Under the pieces are notes generated by a model. That model had not been told where the DNA came from, did not search any database, and worked only from the letters and a program-made list of their open reading frames with translations. Below, in pieces: positions 17,083 to 24,458 of a stretch of DNA of 53,025 nt; position 1 is the first letter of the stretch; each line of letters begins with the position of its first letter. Both the position numbers and the translations under genes were made by a program. The stretch covers positions 1 through 53,025 of the forward strand of contig JAQSCW010000001.1 in the NCBI GenBank assembly GCA_029945625.1, given 5' to 3'. This stretch comes from a bacterium (GTDB lineage: Bacteria > Bacteroidota > Bacteroidia > B-17B0 > Aurantibacillaceae).

Positions 17083-18324
17083 TTAATTTTTTCTGCCTTT
17101 ATTCTTCGCTTCGATCCAAAGTGACATGTATTTGGTGCTTTGTGCGCGATGATGTTGAAGCATAGCTCCCGTAAAATTAGTTTCCCGATATTGTTGGAGG
17201 GAATTATTCAAAAGTTCAATAATTTGAATGAGTCCCTGTTCGTGCTGCTCTTTCGAAAATAAAGTATTGATAATATTAAAACCGTTTTCCTGTGCCTCGG
17301 TCCATGCTTTTTCGTTGTTGTATAAATGAAGAGAAGCACTTGCAAATTCTTGCGCGCTTGCGGCTATCGCCCCGGCCCAGGGCAGTTCATCTTGCATGCC
17401 CTCAGCCCCAATGTCGGTAGTTACATTTGGAGTACCGCGAGTCATGGCATCCATCAATTTGCCTTTCAGTCCTGCGCCAAAACGCAGTGGTGCAAGACAG
17501 ACTCTCGCTTGAGACATTACTTCAGTTGTCGATTCGGCGCGACCTTTTATCAGGAATCCTGTTTTAGGGTCATGAAGTTCAAACACTTTTTGGCTGGGGT
17601 AGGCCCCGTAAATATGTAATTCAGCACTCGGGAGTTCTTTACGAATCAGCGGCCAAATTTCTTTTTTGAGAAATTGCACAGCATCCCAATTGGGTTCGTG
17701 TAAAAAATTACCGATGCTGAGGAAGTGTGTTCGTTCTGAAAAAGAGGGCCATTTCCTTTTTAGTTCATCAGGGATTGTTTCTGCGAGCAATGGATAATAA
17801 TAAAGTTGAGCAGCGGGAACATTAAAATGCTTGCCGAGCAGTTCTATTTCAAATTTGGAAATGATGAGTGAGAGATCGCATCGGTAAATGGAGGCTATTT
17901 CGCGGAAAGCGATGTCGGAATTAAGATCTGAGAGAGAGAACTCTCGTAGTTGTTGATGAGCTAGTTGACGCGCCGCGCGCAGGCACTGAAGATCTTCGGT
18001 ATCGAGAAGGCGCAGGGCATGGGGACACTGATCGGCGACCCGCCAGCCCAATTGTTCTTCGGTGGTAAAACGGTCGAACAGCACGATGTCGGGTTGCACT
18101 TCTTTTAGGAACAGATCGAAGGACTCCGAATTTATTTCTATGTGGTGGCGCCGAATGCCCATATTATCGAGATTGGCCATAAAGGGGCTATCGGCGGCAG
18201 GACTGGCGAAAGTGATGTTGACATTATTTTTTTGAAAAAGCGAAATAAGCTGCATCATGCGGGTTCCGGCCGCCGAGGAATTGGGTTCGGGCCATACTTT
18301 ACCGAGGATGAGGAGTTTTTTCAT
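17083..18324 (-). CDS. Glycosyltransferase family 4-like protein
   Basis: 413 residues of GT-B fold. The N-terminal half begins with a Rossmann strand and acceptor loop (LLILGKVWPEPNSSAAGTRM). The C-terminal half carries FLSIGNFLHEPNWDAVQFL (about 222-240), ELHIYGAYP, and the donor-binding segment VCLAPLRFGAGLKGKLMDAMTRGTPNVTT (about 292-320), all typical of the glyco_trans_1_4 group. It would move a sugar from an NDP-sugar onto a glycan, lipid or protein in the cytoplasm. It stands alone between repeats with no polysaccharide genes nearby, so its acceptor cannot be guessed. Confidence 0.88.
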   Translation of the reverse strand: MKKLLILGKVWPEPNSSAAGTRMMQLISLFQKNNVNITFASPAADSPFMANLDNMGIRRHHIEINSESFDLFLKEVQPDIVLFDRFTTEEQLGWRVADQCPHALRLLDTEDLQCLRAARQLAHQQLREFSLSDLNSDIAFREIASIYRCDLSLIISKFEIELLGKHFNVPAAQLYYYPLLAETIPDELKRKWPSFSERTHFLSIGNFLHEPNWDAVQFLKKEIWPLIRKELPSAELHIYGAYPSQKVFELHDPKTGFLIKGRAESTTEVMSQARVCLAPLRFGAGLKGKLMDAMTRGTPNVTTDIGAEGMQDELPWAGAIAASAQEFASASLHLYNNEKAWTEAQENGFNIINTLFSKEQHEQGLIQIIELLNNSLQQYRETNFTGAMLQHHRAQSTKYMSLWIEAKNKGRKN

Positions 18325-18390
18325 GGCGGCAATTTACGGGTTTTTGAGGGGCGAATTGAAGGTAATTAAGCGAGGCCGGGGAGGCTATTT

Positions 18391-18584
18391 TCAACACAGA
18401 GGCGCAGAGGAACGGAGGGCACCGAGGGAAATTTAGTATCAAGCCGGAGGCCGGGAGGCAATACGACACGGAGAAATCAAGGAGTTCAAAAAGTAGACGT
18501 GTACTTACATGACCCCTCGTGTAAAGCTTTGTGTACTTTGTGCCCGCCTGAACGACCAAATATATTCAAATAAGTCGGGCAGGG
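18391..18584. repeat. Dispersed intergenic repeat, reverse copy
   Basis: Bases 18542-18584 are the reverse-oriented core (GCCCGCCTGAA ... GTCGGGCAGGG) seen at 12.5 and 16.9 kb, preceded by CTTTGTGTACTTTGT. At 18391 an AACACAGAGGCGCAGAGG unit faces it. The 388-base gap between the glycosyltransferase and tRNA-Arg contains no gene I can support. Confidence 0.6.
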
Positions 18585-18712
18585 TTAAAGAGGCCGAAAG
18601 GGCCGTCCGGGCGAGAAAATAAATCCTTGTCCCTAACAAAAAAAGCGTATATTTACACCCTAAAAATTGACGTTCCGTGCTTCAATAGATCCTAGAGAGA
18701 ATCAGCATTAAT

Positions 18713-18786
18713 GGTTCCGTAGCTCAACTGGATAGAGCACCTGACTACGGATCAGGAGGTTTGGGGTTCGAATCCCTACGGTACCA
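18713..18786 (+). tRNA. tRNA-Arg (ACG)
   Basis: Full cloverleaf. D-arm from AGCTCAACTGGATAGAGC, anticodon stem CCTGA/TCAGG around loop CTACGGA giving anticodon ACG, and T-arm TGGGG-TTCGAAT-CCCTA. The acceptor stem GGTTCCG/CGGTACC has one T-T mismatch at the fourth pair. The CCA end is not encoded. An A34 anticodon needs deamination to inosine to read CGC and CGA. Confidence 0.93.
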
Positions 18787-18803
18787 CTGAATGATCAAAC
18801 AAG

Positions 18804-18830
18804 GCCCTTGCATTTGCAAGGGCTTTTTTA
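18804..18830 (+). terminator. Rho-independent terminator of tRNA-Arg
   Basis: Arms 18804-18812 and 18815-18823 (GCCCTTGCA/TGCAAGGGC) form a tight stem followed directly by seven T residues. It lies 18 bases past the tRNA, a classic intrinsic terminator. Confidence 0.85.
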
Positions 18831-19130
18831 TTTTCATGAGCCAAAGAAAGAGTTTACTCTTTCGTAGGTACCACAGAATGAAAAAATATTTTTTTTGTAA
18901 AATTTTTTAGCGTCCGTCCAAAGACCACCCACCCCAGATTTTAACCTCCACTATACTTTGCAGGGAAACTCCTTGCAATTAATCTATTTGTTAAAAACAA
19001 AAGCAAATGGTTACACTTTGACTTTTTAAAAAAATCGAGCTCGAACTTTTTTCGCAAAAAGGCCAATTTTGCCCGGTATCTAAAAGTTATTCGAACTCTT
19101 TTTTGCAATTAAATGAACATCAACTAATAT
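18831..19130. other. AT-rich gap after tRNA-Arg with partial copy of the tRNA end
   Basis: 300 bases, no gene seen. GGTACCACAGAATGA at 18868-18882 repeats the tRNA 3' end and its flank (GGTACCACTGAATGA at 18780-18794) with one difference. This may be the trace of an integration or an imprecise duplication, but the copy is too short to call an attachment site. The rest is AT-rich sequence downstream of the fic gene. Confidence 0.4.
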
Positions 19131-20243
19131 CTAAGGCTTCAAAATTCGAATCAAATCATTGTTTATGTAGAACACTTCTTTACCTTCTTGATGCGGCGAT
19201 AGCACTCCTATATCCGATAATTCATGCATATATTTTGTAAGTGTAGTTCTACTTCTTACTTCTAGTAGCTCACCAATTTTTTTTGGTTTAATATAAGGCT
19301 GCGAAAATAAAAGTTGATTCAATTCAAGACTATACCATTTCAATTTCTTTTTTGCATGCAAATGCGTTGCGTTCATTTGATCCAATATCTCATCAATTGT
19401 TTGATTTGTTTCCTTTGCTGTTATTTCAACAGCAGTTAACATATAGTTTAACCATGGCTTCCAGGCATGACGTGTTGTAACACCTGCTAAATGCCCGTAG
19501 TATTCATCTTTATGATTCAAAATATATTTACTTAAAAACAAAACGGGATGAGATAATAATTCTTGATGAACTAAGTATAATAAATTTAAAATCCTACCGG
19601 TACGACCATTACCATCCGTGAATGGATGTATCGCTTCCAATTGGTAATGGCCAATAACCATTTTAAATAGAGGATCAATTGGGTACTTCTTGTGGTTGTT
19701 CAGAAATTCAATTAAGTTTTTAATTTTTTTCTCAACTATACCTTGCCCTCGCGGTGGAGTATAAATAATCTCTCCGGGTTTAAACTCACTTTGCCCTCTT
19801 TTAATAACTACCTGAGATTGTGGAGGGCGAATACCTTGACGCGTATTTTTAATTTGTTGAAACACGTTTATTATTGTTGTTTCATTTAATTTGTTTTTTA
19901 ATTTAATTGTATTGTATCCCTTCCATAAGGCTTCACGATAGCGAAGCACTTCTTTTGTTGCGTTATCCGTAACTTCTCCTCTTATAGAATCGGAAACTGC
20001 TTTATAAAGCTCATCATCAGTAGTAAATATATTTTCAATAGCGGTAGAAGTTTGCGCTTCTTGCAATGTAATTGTATTAACCAACATCGTTGGATTTGGC
20101 ATTCTCATAATGTTTCGGTTGAGCTCAGCCAATGCTCTTGAAGCAATACCCCATTTTAATAAAATCTCCTTGTCAAATATCAATTCTGATGGCGGTAACT
20201 CAGGCAAATCGTTATACGGAATGTTTCTGTCGAATTTCTTCAT
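19131..20243 (-). CDS. Fic-family protein adenylyltransferase with winged-helix tail
   Basis: 370 residues. The Fic_N domain (about 1-90) carries the inhibitory helix motif S66TAIEN71, which fits (S/T)xxxE(G/N), so this is a self-inhibited class II Fic. The Fic core has HPFTDGNGRTGR at 206-217, with catalytic His206 and the phosphate-binding loop complete. The C terminus (about 300-370: KPKKIGELLEVRSRTTLTKYMHELSDIGVLSP) is a winged helix, as in SoFic-type proteins. It transfers AMP from ATP to a hydroxyl on a target protein when the inhibitory Glu is displaced. There is no separate antitoxin gene. More AT-rich than nearby genes and next to a tRNA, so possibly acquired. The winged helix and the palindromes in its promoter suggest self-regulation (inference). 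Confidence 0.92.
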   Translation of the reverse strand: MKKFDRNIPYNDLPELPPSELIFDKEILLKWGIASRALAELNRNIMRMPNPTMLVNTITLQEAQTSTAIENIFTTDDELYKAVSDSIRGEVTDNATKEVLRYREALWKGYNTIKLKNKLNETTIINVFQQIKNTRQGIRPPQSQVVIKRGQSEFKPGEIIYTPPRGQGIVEKKIKNLIEFLNNHKKYPIDPLFKMVIGHYQLEAIHPFTDGNGRTGRILNLLYLVHQELLSHPVLFLSKYILNHKDEYYGHLAGVTTRHAWKPWLNYMLTAVEITAKETNQTIDEILDQMNATHLHAKKKLKWYSLELNQLLFSQPYIKPKKIGELLEVRSRTTLTKYMHELSDIGVLSPHQEGKEVFYINNDLIRILKP

Positions 20244-20251
20244 TTTCTATC

Positions 20252-20367
20252 ATGTTCATTTTTTCGTTAAATATGAACATATAGCAAATATATGTCCAAA
20301 ATTGAGCAAAAACAAACTATATGTCCATTTATTTTATAAAAATGGACATATAGCCATTTTATGTTCA
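20252..20367 (-). promoter_or_regulatory. fic promoter overlapped by an array of operator half-sites
   Basis: On the minus strand a TTG (20313-20315), a 20-base spacer and TATATTTG (20285-20292) form a standard promoter 42 bases before the fic start. Related half-sites lie across it: TGAACATATA (20274-20283), TATATGTCC (20289-20297), TATATGTCCA (20318-20327), TGGACATATA (20343-20352), TATGTTCA (20360-20367) and ATGTTCA (20252-20258). Bases 20317-20330 and 20340-20353 form a perfect 14-base inverted repeat. A repressor bound here would cover the promoter. Confidence 0.6.
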
Positions 20368-20375
20368 CTTTTTCC

Positions 20376-20785
20376 AGATTTTTATACTTGACAAGTTTCT
20401 CATGTATAACTACTTTACATGAGAAAATAAGCCATTTTAAACAAAATACTACCTATCTATAAATTGCTTTAAAGTAATTATCCTAATGAGTTCCTCCCTA
20501 AAAGAGTTCGAAAATATGTCGGTGGATGGCACTTACAAAAAGATGATTTCCTTGTTATCAAAAAATTGCAGGGGTTTTGTATTTCTAGTGATCTTAAATT
20601 AGTGCCCTAAAATAGAAGTTTGTACAAACACCACCATGAAGATCAATAAATGAAGAGGTGTTTACAATACTAACAATAAAATTTTGGGAGACTTCCTGAA
20701 AAAATGACAAAAGTCATTATATCATCATTCCTCTCGTGAGCTGGTAAAAGTTCTTTACCAAACCAATAACTTTTATAAAATTCAA
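20376..20785. other. Gene-poor AT-rich gap with a perfect hairpin
   Basis: 410 bases between the fic control region and the RCC1 gene. TTTCTCATGTA (20396-20406) and TACATGAGAAA (20416-20426) are perfect 11-base inverted arms around a 9-base loop. An open frame of 38 codons at 20486-20602 has no recognisable product and is not called as a gene. Confidence 0.4.
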
Positions 20786-22159
20786 TTATTCCTTCACAAA
20801 TTTGGATAAAAAGCAATTTCCATTTGAATAAATGTTCAGAAAATAAATACCAGAATTTAATTGTTGAACATCAATTTCAGATGTGTTTTCGTATAATTGT
20901 AAGATAACTTTTCCTGTGTAGTCTATGATTAGCACCTTTTCTATAACTAGGTTTTTACTATTTTGGATTGATATTTTATCCCGTGCTGGATTTGGATACA
21001 TAACTATATCTAACGAGGTGGGTAAAATAAATTCACGTAAATCTATAAAACAATTATTAGACGGAATCTGTATTGGCGCGTTTTTGTCAATGTTTGTTCC
21101 ATCACCTAATTGTCCAAACGCATTACTTCCCCATACCCATAAAGTGCCGTCAGTTTTAATACCTTGAGAGTGGTTAAATCCCGCTGATACAGACTCCCAA
21201 TTCATTCCAACACCAATTGGAGTCGGTGTATTTTTGGTAATAGTAGTTCCATCACCTAAGTCTCCATACTGATTTGATCCCCATGCCCATAAAGTGCCAT
21301 CCGTTTTAATACCTAGTGAATGATACCCTCCTCCTGAAAAAGATTGCCAATTTGTTCCGTTACCAATTTGTGTTGGTGTGTTTTTGTTGGAATTAGTTCC
21401 ATCACCTAATTGTCCAGCAAAATTAAAACCCCATGCCCATAAGGTTCCATCGGTTTTTTTTGCTAAAGAATGACTAACTCCAGCAGTTACCGTTTGCCAA
21501 TTTGTTCCAGTACCAATTTGTGTTGGTATGTTTTTGTTGGAATTAGTTCCGTCTCCTAGTTCTCCGTACAGATTAGAGCCCCATGCCCACAATGTGCCAT
21601 CAGTTTTGATTCCTAGAGAGAAGTATTCCCCTCCAGATACATATTGCCAGTTTGTTCCAGTACCGATTTGTGTCGGTATGTTGTTGTCAAAATTAGTTCC
21701 ATCACCTAACGCTCCAAACTGATTAGAGCCCCATGCCCATAAAGTGCCATCAGTTTTAAGACCAAGAGAGTGGATTCTCCCTCCAAATACAAATTGCCAA
21801 TTAGTTCCAGTACCAATTTGAGTTGGTATATTTTTGTCAATAGCAGTTCCATCACCTAATTGTCCGTAAGTATTCCTTCCCCATGCCCATAAAGTGCCGT
21901 CGGTTTTAATTCCTTGAGAGTGGTCATATCTTCCAGATATAACTTTCCAATTTGTTCCGGTACCAATTTGAGTTGGCGTATTTTTGTGAATACTAGTTCC
22001 ATCGCCTAACATTCCATTCTGATTAGATCCCCATGCCCACAAAGTACCATCTGTTTTACTTCCTAGTGAGTGCAGATCTGCTCCAGATACAGATTGCCAG
22101 CACTGGGCATTAAATTCTAAATTGATAAGTGCTAGAAATAAAATAAATATTCTTTTCAT
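20786..22159 (-). CDS. Secreted RCC1-repeat beta-propeller with T9SS type A tail
   Basis: 457 residues: signal peptide (MKRIFILFLALINLEFNAQ), then seven RCC1 repeats of 50 residues (about 20-370) each built on NWxxVSGG..HSLGIKTDGTLWAWGSNxxGxLGDGTxxxKNxPTQIGTGT. Residues about 380-457 form a Por_Secre_tail-type sorting domain (YPNPARDKISIQ; IIDYTGKV; LNSGIYFLNIYS). It should fold as a seven-bladed propeller exported by type IX secretion and left on the surface or released. The repeats are very alike at DNA level (150-base period), so recent expansion or ongoing recombination is likely. Ligand unknown. Confidence 0.88.
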   Translation of the reverse strand: MKRIFILFLALINLEFNAQCWQSVSGADLHSLGSKTDGTLWAWGSNQNGMLGDGTSIHKNTPTQIGTGTNWKVISGRYDHSQGIKTDGTLWAWGRNTYGQLGDGTAIDKNIPTQIGTGTNWQFVFGGRIHSLGLKTDGTLWAWGSNQFGALGDGTNFDNNIPTQIGTGTNWQYVSGGEYFSLGIKTDGTLWAWGSNLYGELGDGTNSNKNIPTQIGTGTNWQTVTAGVSHSLAKKTDGTLWAWGFNFAGQLGDGTNSNKNTPTQIGNGTNWQSFSGGGYHSLGIKTDGTLWAWGSNQYGDLGDGTTITKNTPTPIGVGMNWESVSAGFNHSQGIKTDGTLWVWGSNAFGQLGDGTNIDKNAPIQIPSNNCFIDLREFILPTSLDIVMYPNPARDKISIQNSKNLVIEKVLIIDYTGKVILQLYENTSEIDVQQLNSGIYFLNIYSNGNCFLSKFVKE

Positions 22160-22303
22160 GTTATATTTCTTTAACTGGTTAACCTGAAGGTACGATTTTA
22201 TTAAGTCAATTGAAAATTACCCATGGCTCTATTTTTATCAGAACCATTGAAAACCTATTCGAAAACCATAAAATAACTCCCTATATACTTAGTAACACAA
22301 GAG

Positions 22304-22364
22304 GTCAAAAATTGAGCAAAAACAAACTATATGTCTATTTATTTTGACAATATGGACATATAGC
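22304..22364. repeat. Duplicated copy of the fic control region
   Basis: Bases 22304-22364 match 20294-20354 at 55 of 61 positions in the same orientation. This copy keeps the TTG and the CTATATGTC/GACATATAG palindrome but has lost the TATATTTG box. It lies 145 bases upstream of the RCC1 start. The rest of the 325-base gap (22160-22484) shows no gene. Confidence 0.75.
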
Positions 22365-22484
22365 TGAGAAGAAACAAGAATTAAGAAATAAATAAATTGG
22401 TTTCAAATGAAAATTAAATAGAACCGTAACAAGTCTAAATGTTGGTTAGCCCTTCTATAAAGTCCTAGTTTAGAGAGGGAAGGA

Positions 22485-23573
22485 TTATCCCTTTTTTTCA
22501 TGAAATATTTTTCTTGCTTTTTTCAGGAGGGACAATTCTTCTTTTTTACTTCCGGTTTCTCCTAATAAAAAACCATAAGGCTTTAAGGATTCAATGTTGT
22601 CGCAAACAGTTTTTAGCATGGCGATGAGGGGAATTGCTAAAAAAACACCCGCAATGCCCCATACCAATTCACCAAGTACCAGCGCAAGAATGATGAAGAG
22701 CGGATTTATTTTTACCTGATGACCCACAATGAGGGGTTCGAGGATCCAACCTTGTATGAATTGAATGAACCCATATACCAGCACTATTCCTCCCAATACC
22801 GGAATGCCGGCGCCCTGCGCTGCTGCCACCAATAGCGTTAGTGTGGTGCCGGTAAGGTTACCGATATATGGTACAATTTCCAGCAACCCACAGAGAAACG
22901 CAAAGAAAAGTGCGTTTCTTACTCCTAAGGCGCTAAAGCCAATGCCATACATGACCCACAAACAGAAAATCATTTTCGAGAGTCCTACGAGGTATTGGTG
23001 CGACACCAGCGTGGCAGAGTAGATCACCCTGGCGGTTTTCTCGCGGTGAGTGGGCCCCGCAAGTAAAAGAATAAAATTATACAAGTGGGTTCGGTAATAC
23101 AATAACAAAGCAACATACATGAGCGTAAAAATAGTGTTCGAAAAAATGTACGTAAAAGAAAGTCCTATTCGTTGCATCACAAATGCCAGCGAGGGTTGTT
23201 CATCTTTTAGAATCTGCGTTTGCTTTTCAATGGAAACCCCCAAATGATTAAAAATATATTCCTGCATTCGATTACCTGCATCCAGCGCTCTTTGTTTAAT
23301 AATAACAAAATCGCCGGATAATCGGGAAATTTCCCAGCCTAGCAGCACGAGCACCCCTGCAACACCTACTATTAAAAGCAACAGGCAACTAATTGCGGCC
23401 ACAGCCCGGTGAATGTTGGCGCGTTCGATCCGGCGGCAGAGCGGCAAAAAAAGAGTGGCAAGAATTCCTCCAATGGCAAGGGGCATAAACACATCTTTTC
23501 CAAAGAATAACACCACAAAGATGAGAATGAGAAACGCAAAATTCCGTAATGCGGATGTGGAAGTGCTAAGCAT
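22485..23573 (-). CDS. AI-2E family transporter
   Basis: 362 residues with the PF01594 pattern. There are paired N-terminal helices (about 8-30 and 32-50), a third at 58-85, and a soluble stretch with an amphipathic region (about 90-140). Further helices follow from about 145, including the GLLEIVPYIGNLTGTTLTLLVAA segment and the C-terminal VLGELVWGIAGVFLAIPLIAMLKTV motif. Members export varied small solutes or ions, and few are true AI-2 exporters, so the substrate is open. It is a single gene, with the AT-rich fic/RCC1 stretch downstream. Confidence 0.9.
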   Translation of the reverse strand: MLSTSTSALRNFAFLILIFVVLFFGKDVFMPLAIGGILATLFLPLCRRIERANIHRAVAAISCLLLLIVGVAGVLVLLGWEISRLSGDFVIIKQRALDAGNRMQEYIFNHLGVSIEKQTQILKDEQPSLAFVMQRIGLSFTYIFSNTIFTLMYVALLLYYRTHLYNFILLLAGPTHREKTARVIYSATLVSHQYLVGLSKMIFCLWVMYGIGFSALGVRNALFFAFLCGLLEIVPYIGNLTGTTLTLLVAAAQGAGIPVLGGIVLVYGFIQFIQGWILEPLIVGHQVKINPLFIILALVLGELVWGIAGVFLAIPLIAMLKTVCDNIESLKPYGFLLGETGSKKEELSLLKKARKIFHEKKG

Positions 23574-23839
23574 ATTTATCTAATTACTATAAATAATTCT
23601 AACAGATACTTATCTCATAGGAGTAAAAAATTACCCAACGAAATAAATGAGCCGCATTAAAGTTAGTTATAATTTCAAACTTATTTATGACCGGTATCAA
23701 ACCTTCGTGTGATCATTGTCACCCTGCAATTTTTGGTGAGTGCTATTTTGATTCGAGAGCATCGGAATCGGATTGGCCCGCCTATTGGAATTCCATAAAT
23801 GTGACTCCTTGTGGCCCCTCAATCTCCCCTTTCACGCCA

Positions 23840-24226
23840 TCAAAGCTGACTTATCACCTGTTTTAATTTTTGCTGAACTTCCAATGCCAATGATCCGAGT
23901 TCGTTATTCTTCACGGCCATCATAGAAGCTACAGGATCTACTGCACTTACCTCCACTATGTTTTCGGCATGTTCCTGCACCATCACATTGCAGGGCAACA
24001 TGGTGCCTATGTGCGGTTCGGCGGCAATGGCCCTGCTGGCAAAATCAGGATTGCAAGCTCCCAAAATTTTATACCGGCGAAAGTCCAGATCCAGCTTCTT
24101 TTTGAACGTGTCTTTTATGTCAATTTCGGTGAGTACGCCAAATCCTTCCTTTTTTAGCTCTTCAATCACTTTCGCAACTGCAGAATCAAAATCTGTTTTT
24201 AAGACTTTAGTAAAATAATAATCCAT
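23840..24226 (-). CDS. DUF302 family protein
   Basis: 128 residues of the DUF302 fold: TDFDSAVAKVIEELKKEGFGVLTEIDIKDTFKKKLD at about 11-46, then YKILGACNPDFASRAIAAEPHIGTMLPCNVMVQE at about 52-85. The conserved G(A)CNP and LPC cysteines suggest a metal or redox link. The family's job is not known. It is the last gene of an operon that starts with the U32 peptidase-like gene and the ferredoxin, one base from the ferredoxin stop. Confidence 0.88.
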   Translation of the reverse strand: MDYYFTKVLKTDFDSAVAKVIEELKKEGFGVLTEIDIKDTFKKKLDLDFRRYKILGACNPDFASRAIAAEPHIGTMLPCNVMVQEHAENIVEVSAVDPVASMMAVKNNELGSLALEVQQKLKQVISQL

Positions 24227-24227
24227 T

Positions 24228-24458
24228 TTAGTTTAATTTTTCAAATTTAATGATCTTTACCGGACAGGTTTTGGAGGCCTTTAACAACGATTCGGATTCG
24301 TCATCTTCTACGTCGGCTCGGTAAATGCCTTTTTTTTCGGTGGCTCCCACTAAGTTACATTTTCCGTCTTTTCGCGATACCCGCCATCTACTTTTATCTG
24401 TTTCCACACAAGCATTGCAGCCAATGCACTTACTGCGGTGAAAAAAAATCCTCATCAT
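24228..24458 (-). CDS. Small [4Fe-4S] ferredoxin-like protein
   Basis: 76 residues. Cys11, Cys14 and Cys17 (CIGCNAC) and Cys65-Pro (TCPVKII) are the four ligands of a single [4Fe-4S] cluster. An extra Cys34 lies in the middle. The protein is an electron carrier. The first ATG overlaps the stop of the U32 gene (ATGA), so it is translated together with it. A U32 protein with a small ferredoxin parallels E. coli, where the U32 protein TrhP makes 5-hydroxyuridine in tRNA. Electron supply to the neighbouring U32 enzyme is therefore the likely role (inference). Confidence 0.85.
   Translation of the reverse strand: MMRIFFHRSKCIGCNACVETDKSRWRVSRKDGKCNLVGATEKKGIYRADVEDDESESLLKASKTCPVKIIKFEKLN

Noticed and set aside
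12433-18584. A CRISPR array or IS element as the source of the dispersed repeats
   Set aside because: Spacing is irregular, copies face both ways, there are no unique equal-length spacers, and no cas or transposase gene is present.
19131-20243. Fic as the toxin of a two-gene toxin-antitoxin pair
   Set aside because: The inhibitory helix is inside the same protein (S66TAIEN71), and no small antitoxin gene flanks it.
20486-20602. 38-codon frame starting MSSSLKEFENM
   Set aside because: Too short, no homology recognised and no promoter or neighbour in support.
22485-23573. Calling the AI-2E family permease a quorum-signal exporter
   Set aside because: Most members of the family move other solutes, and nothing here (such as luxS) supports AI-2.
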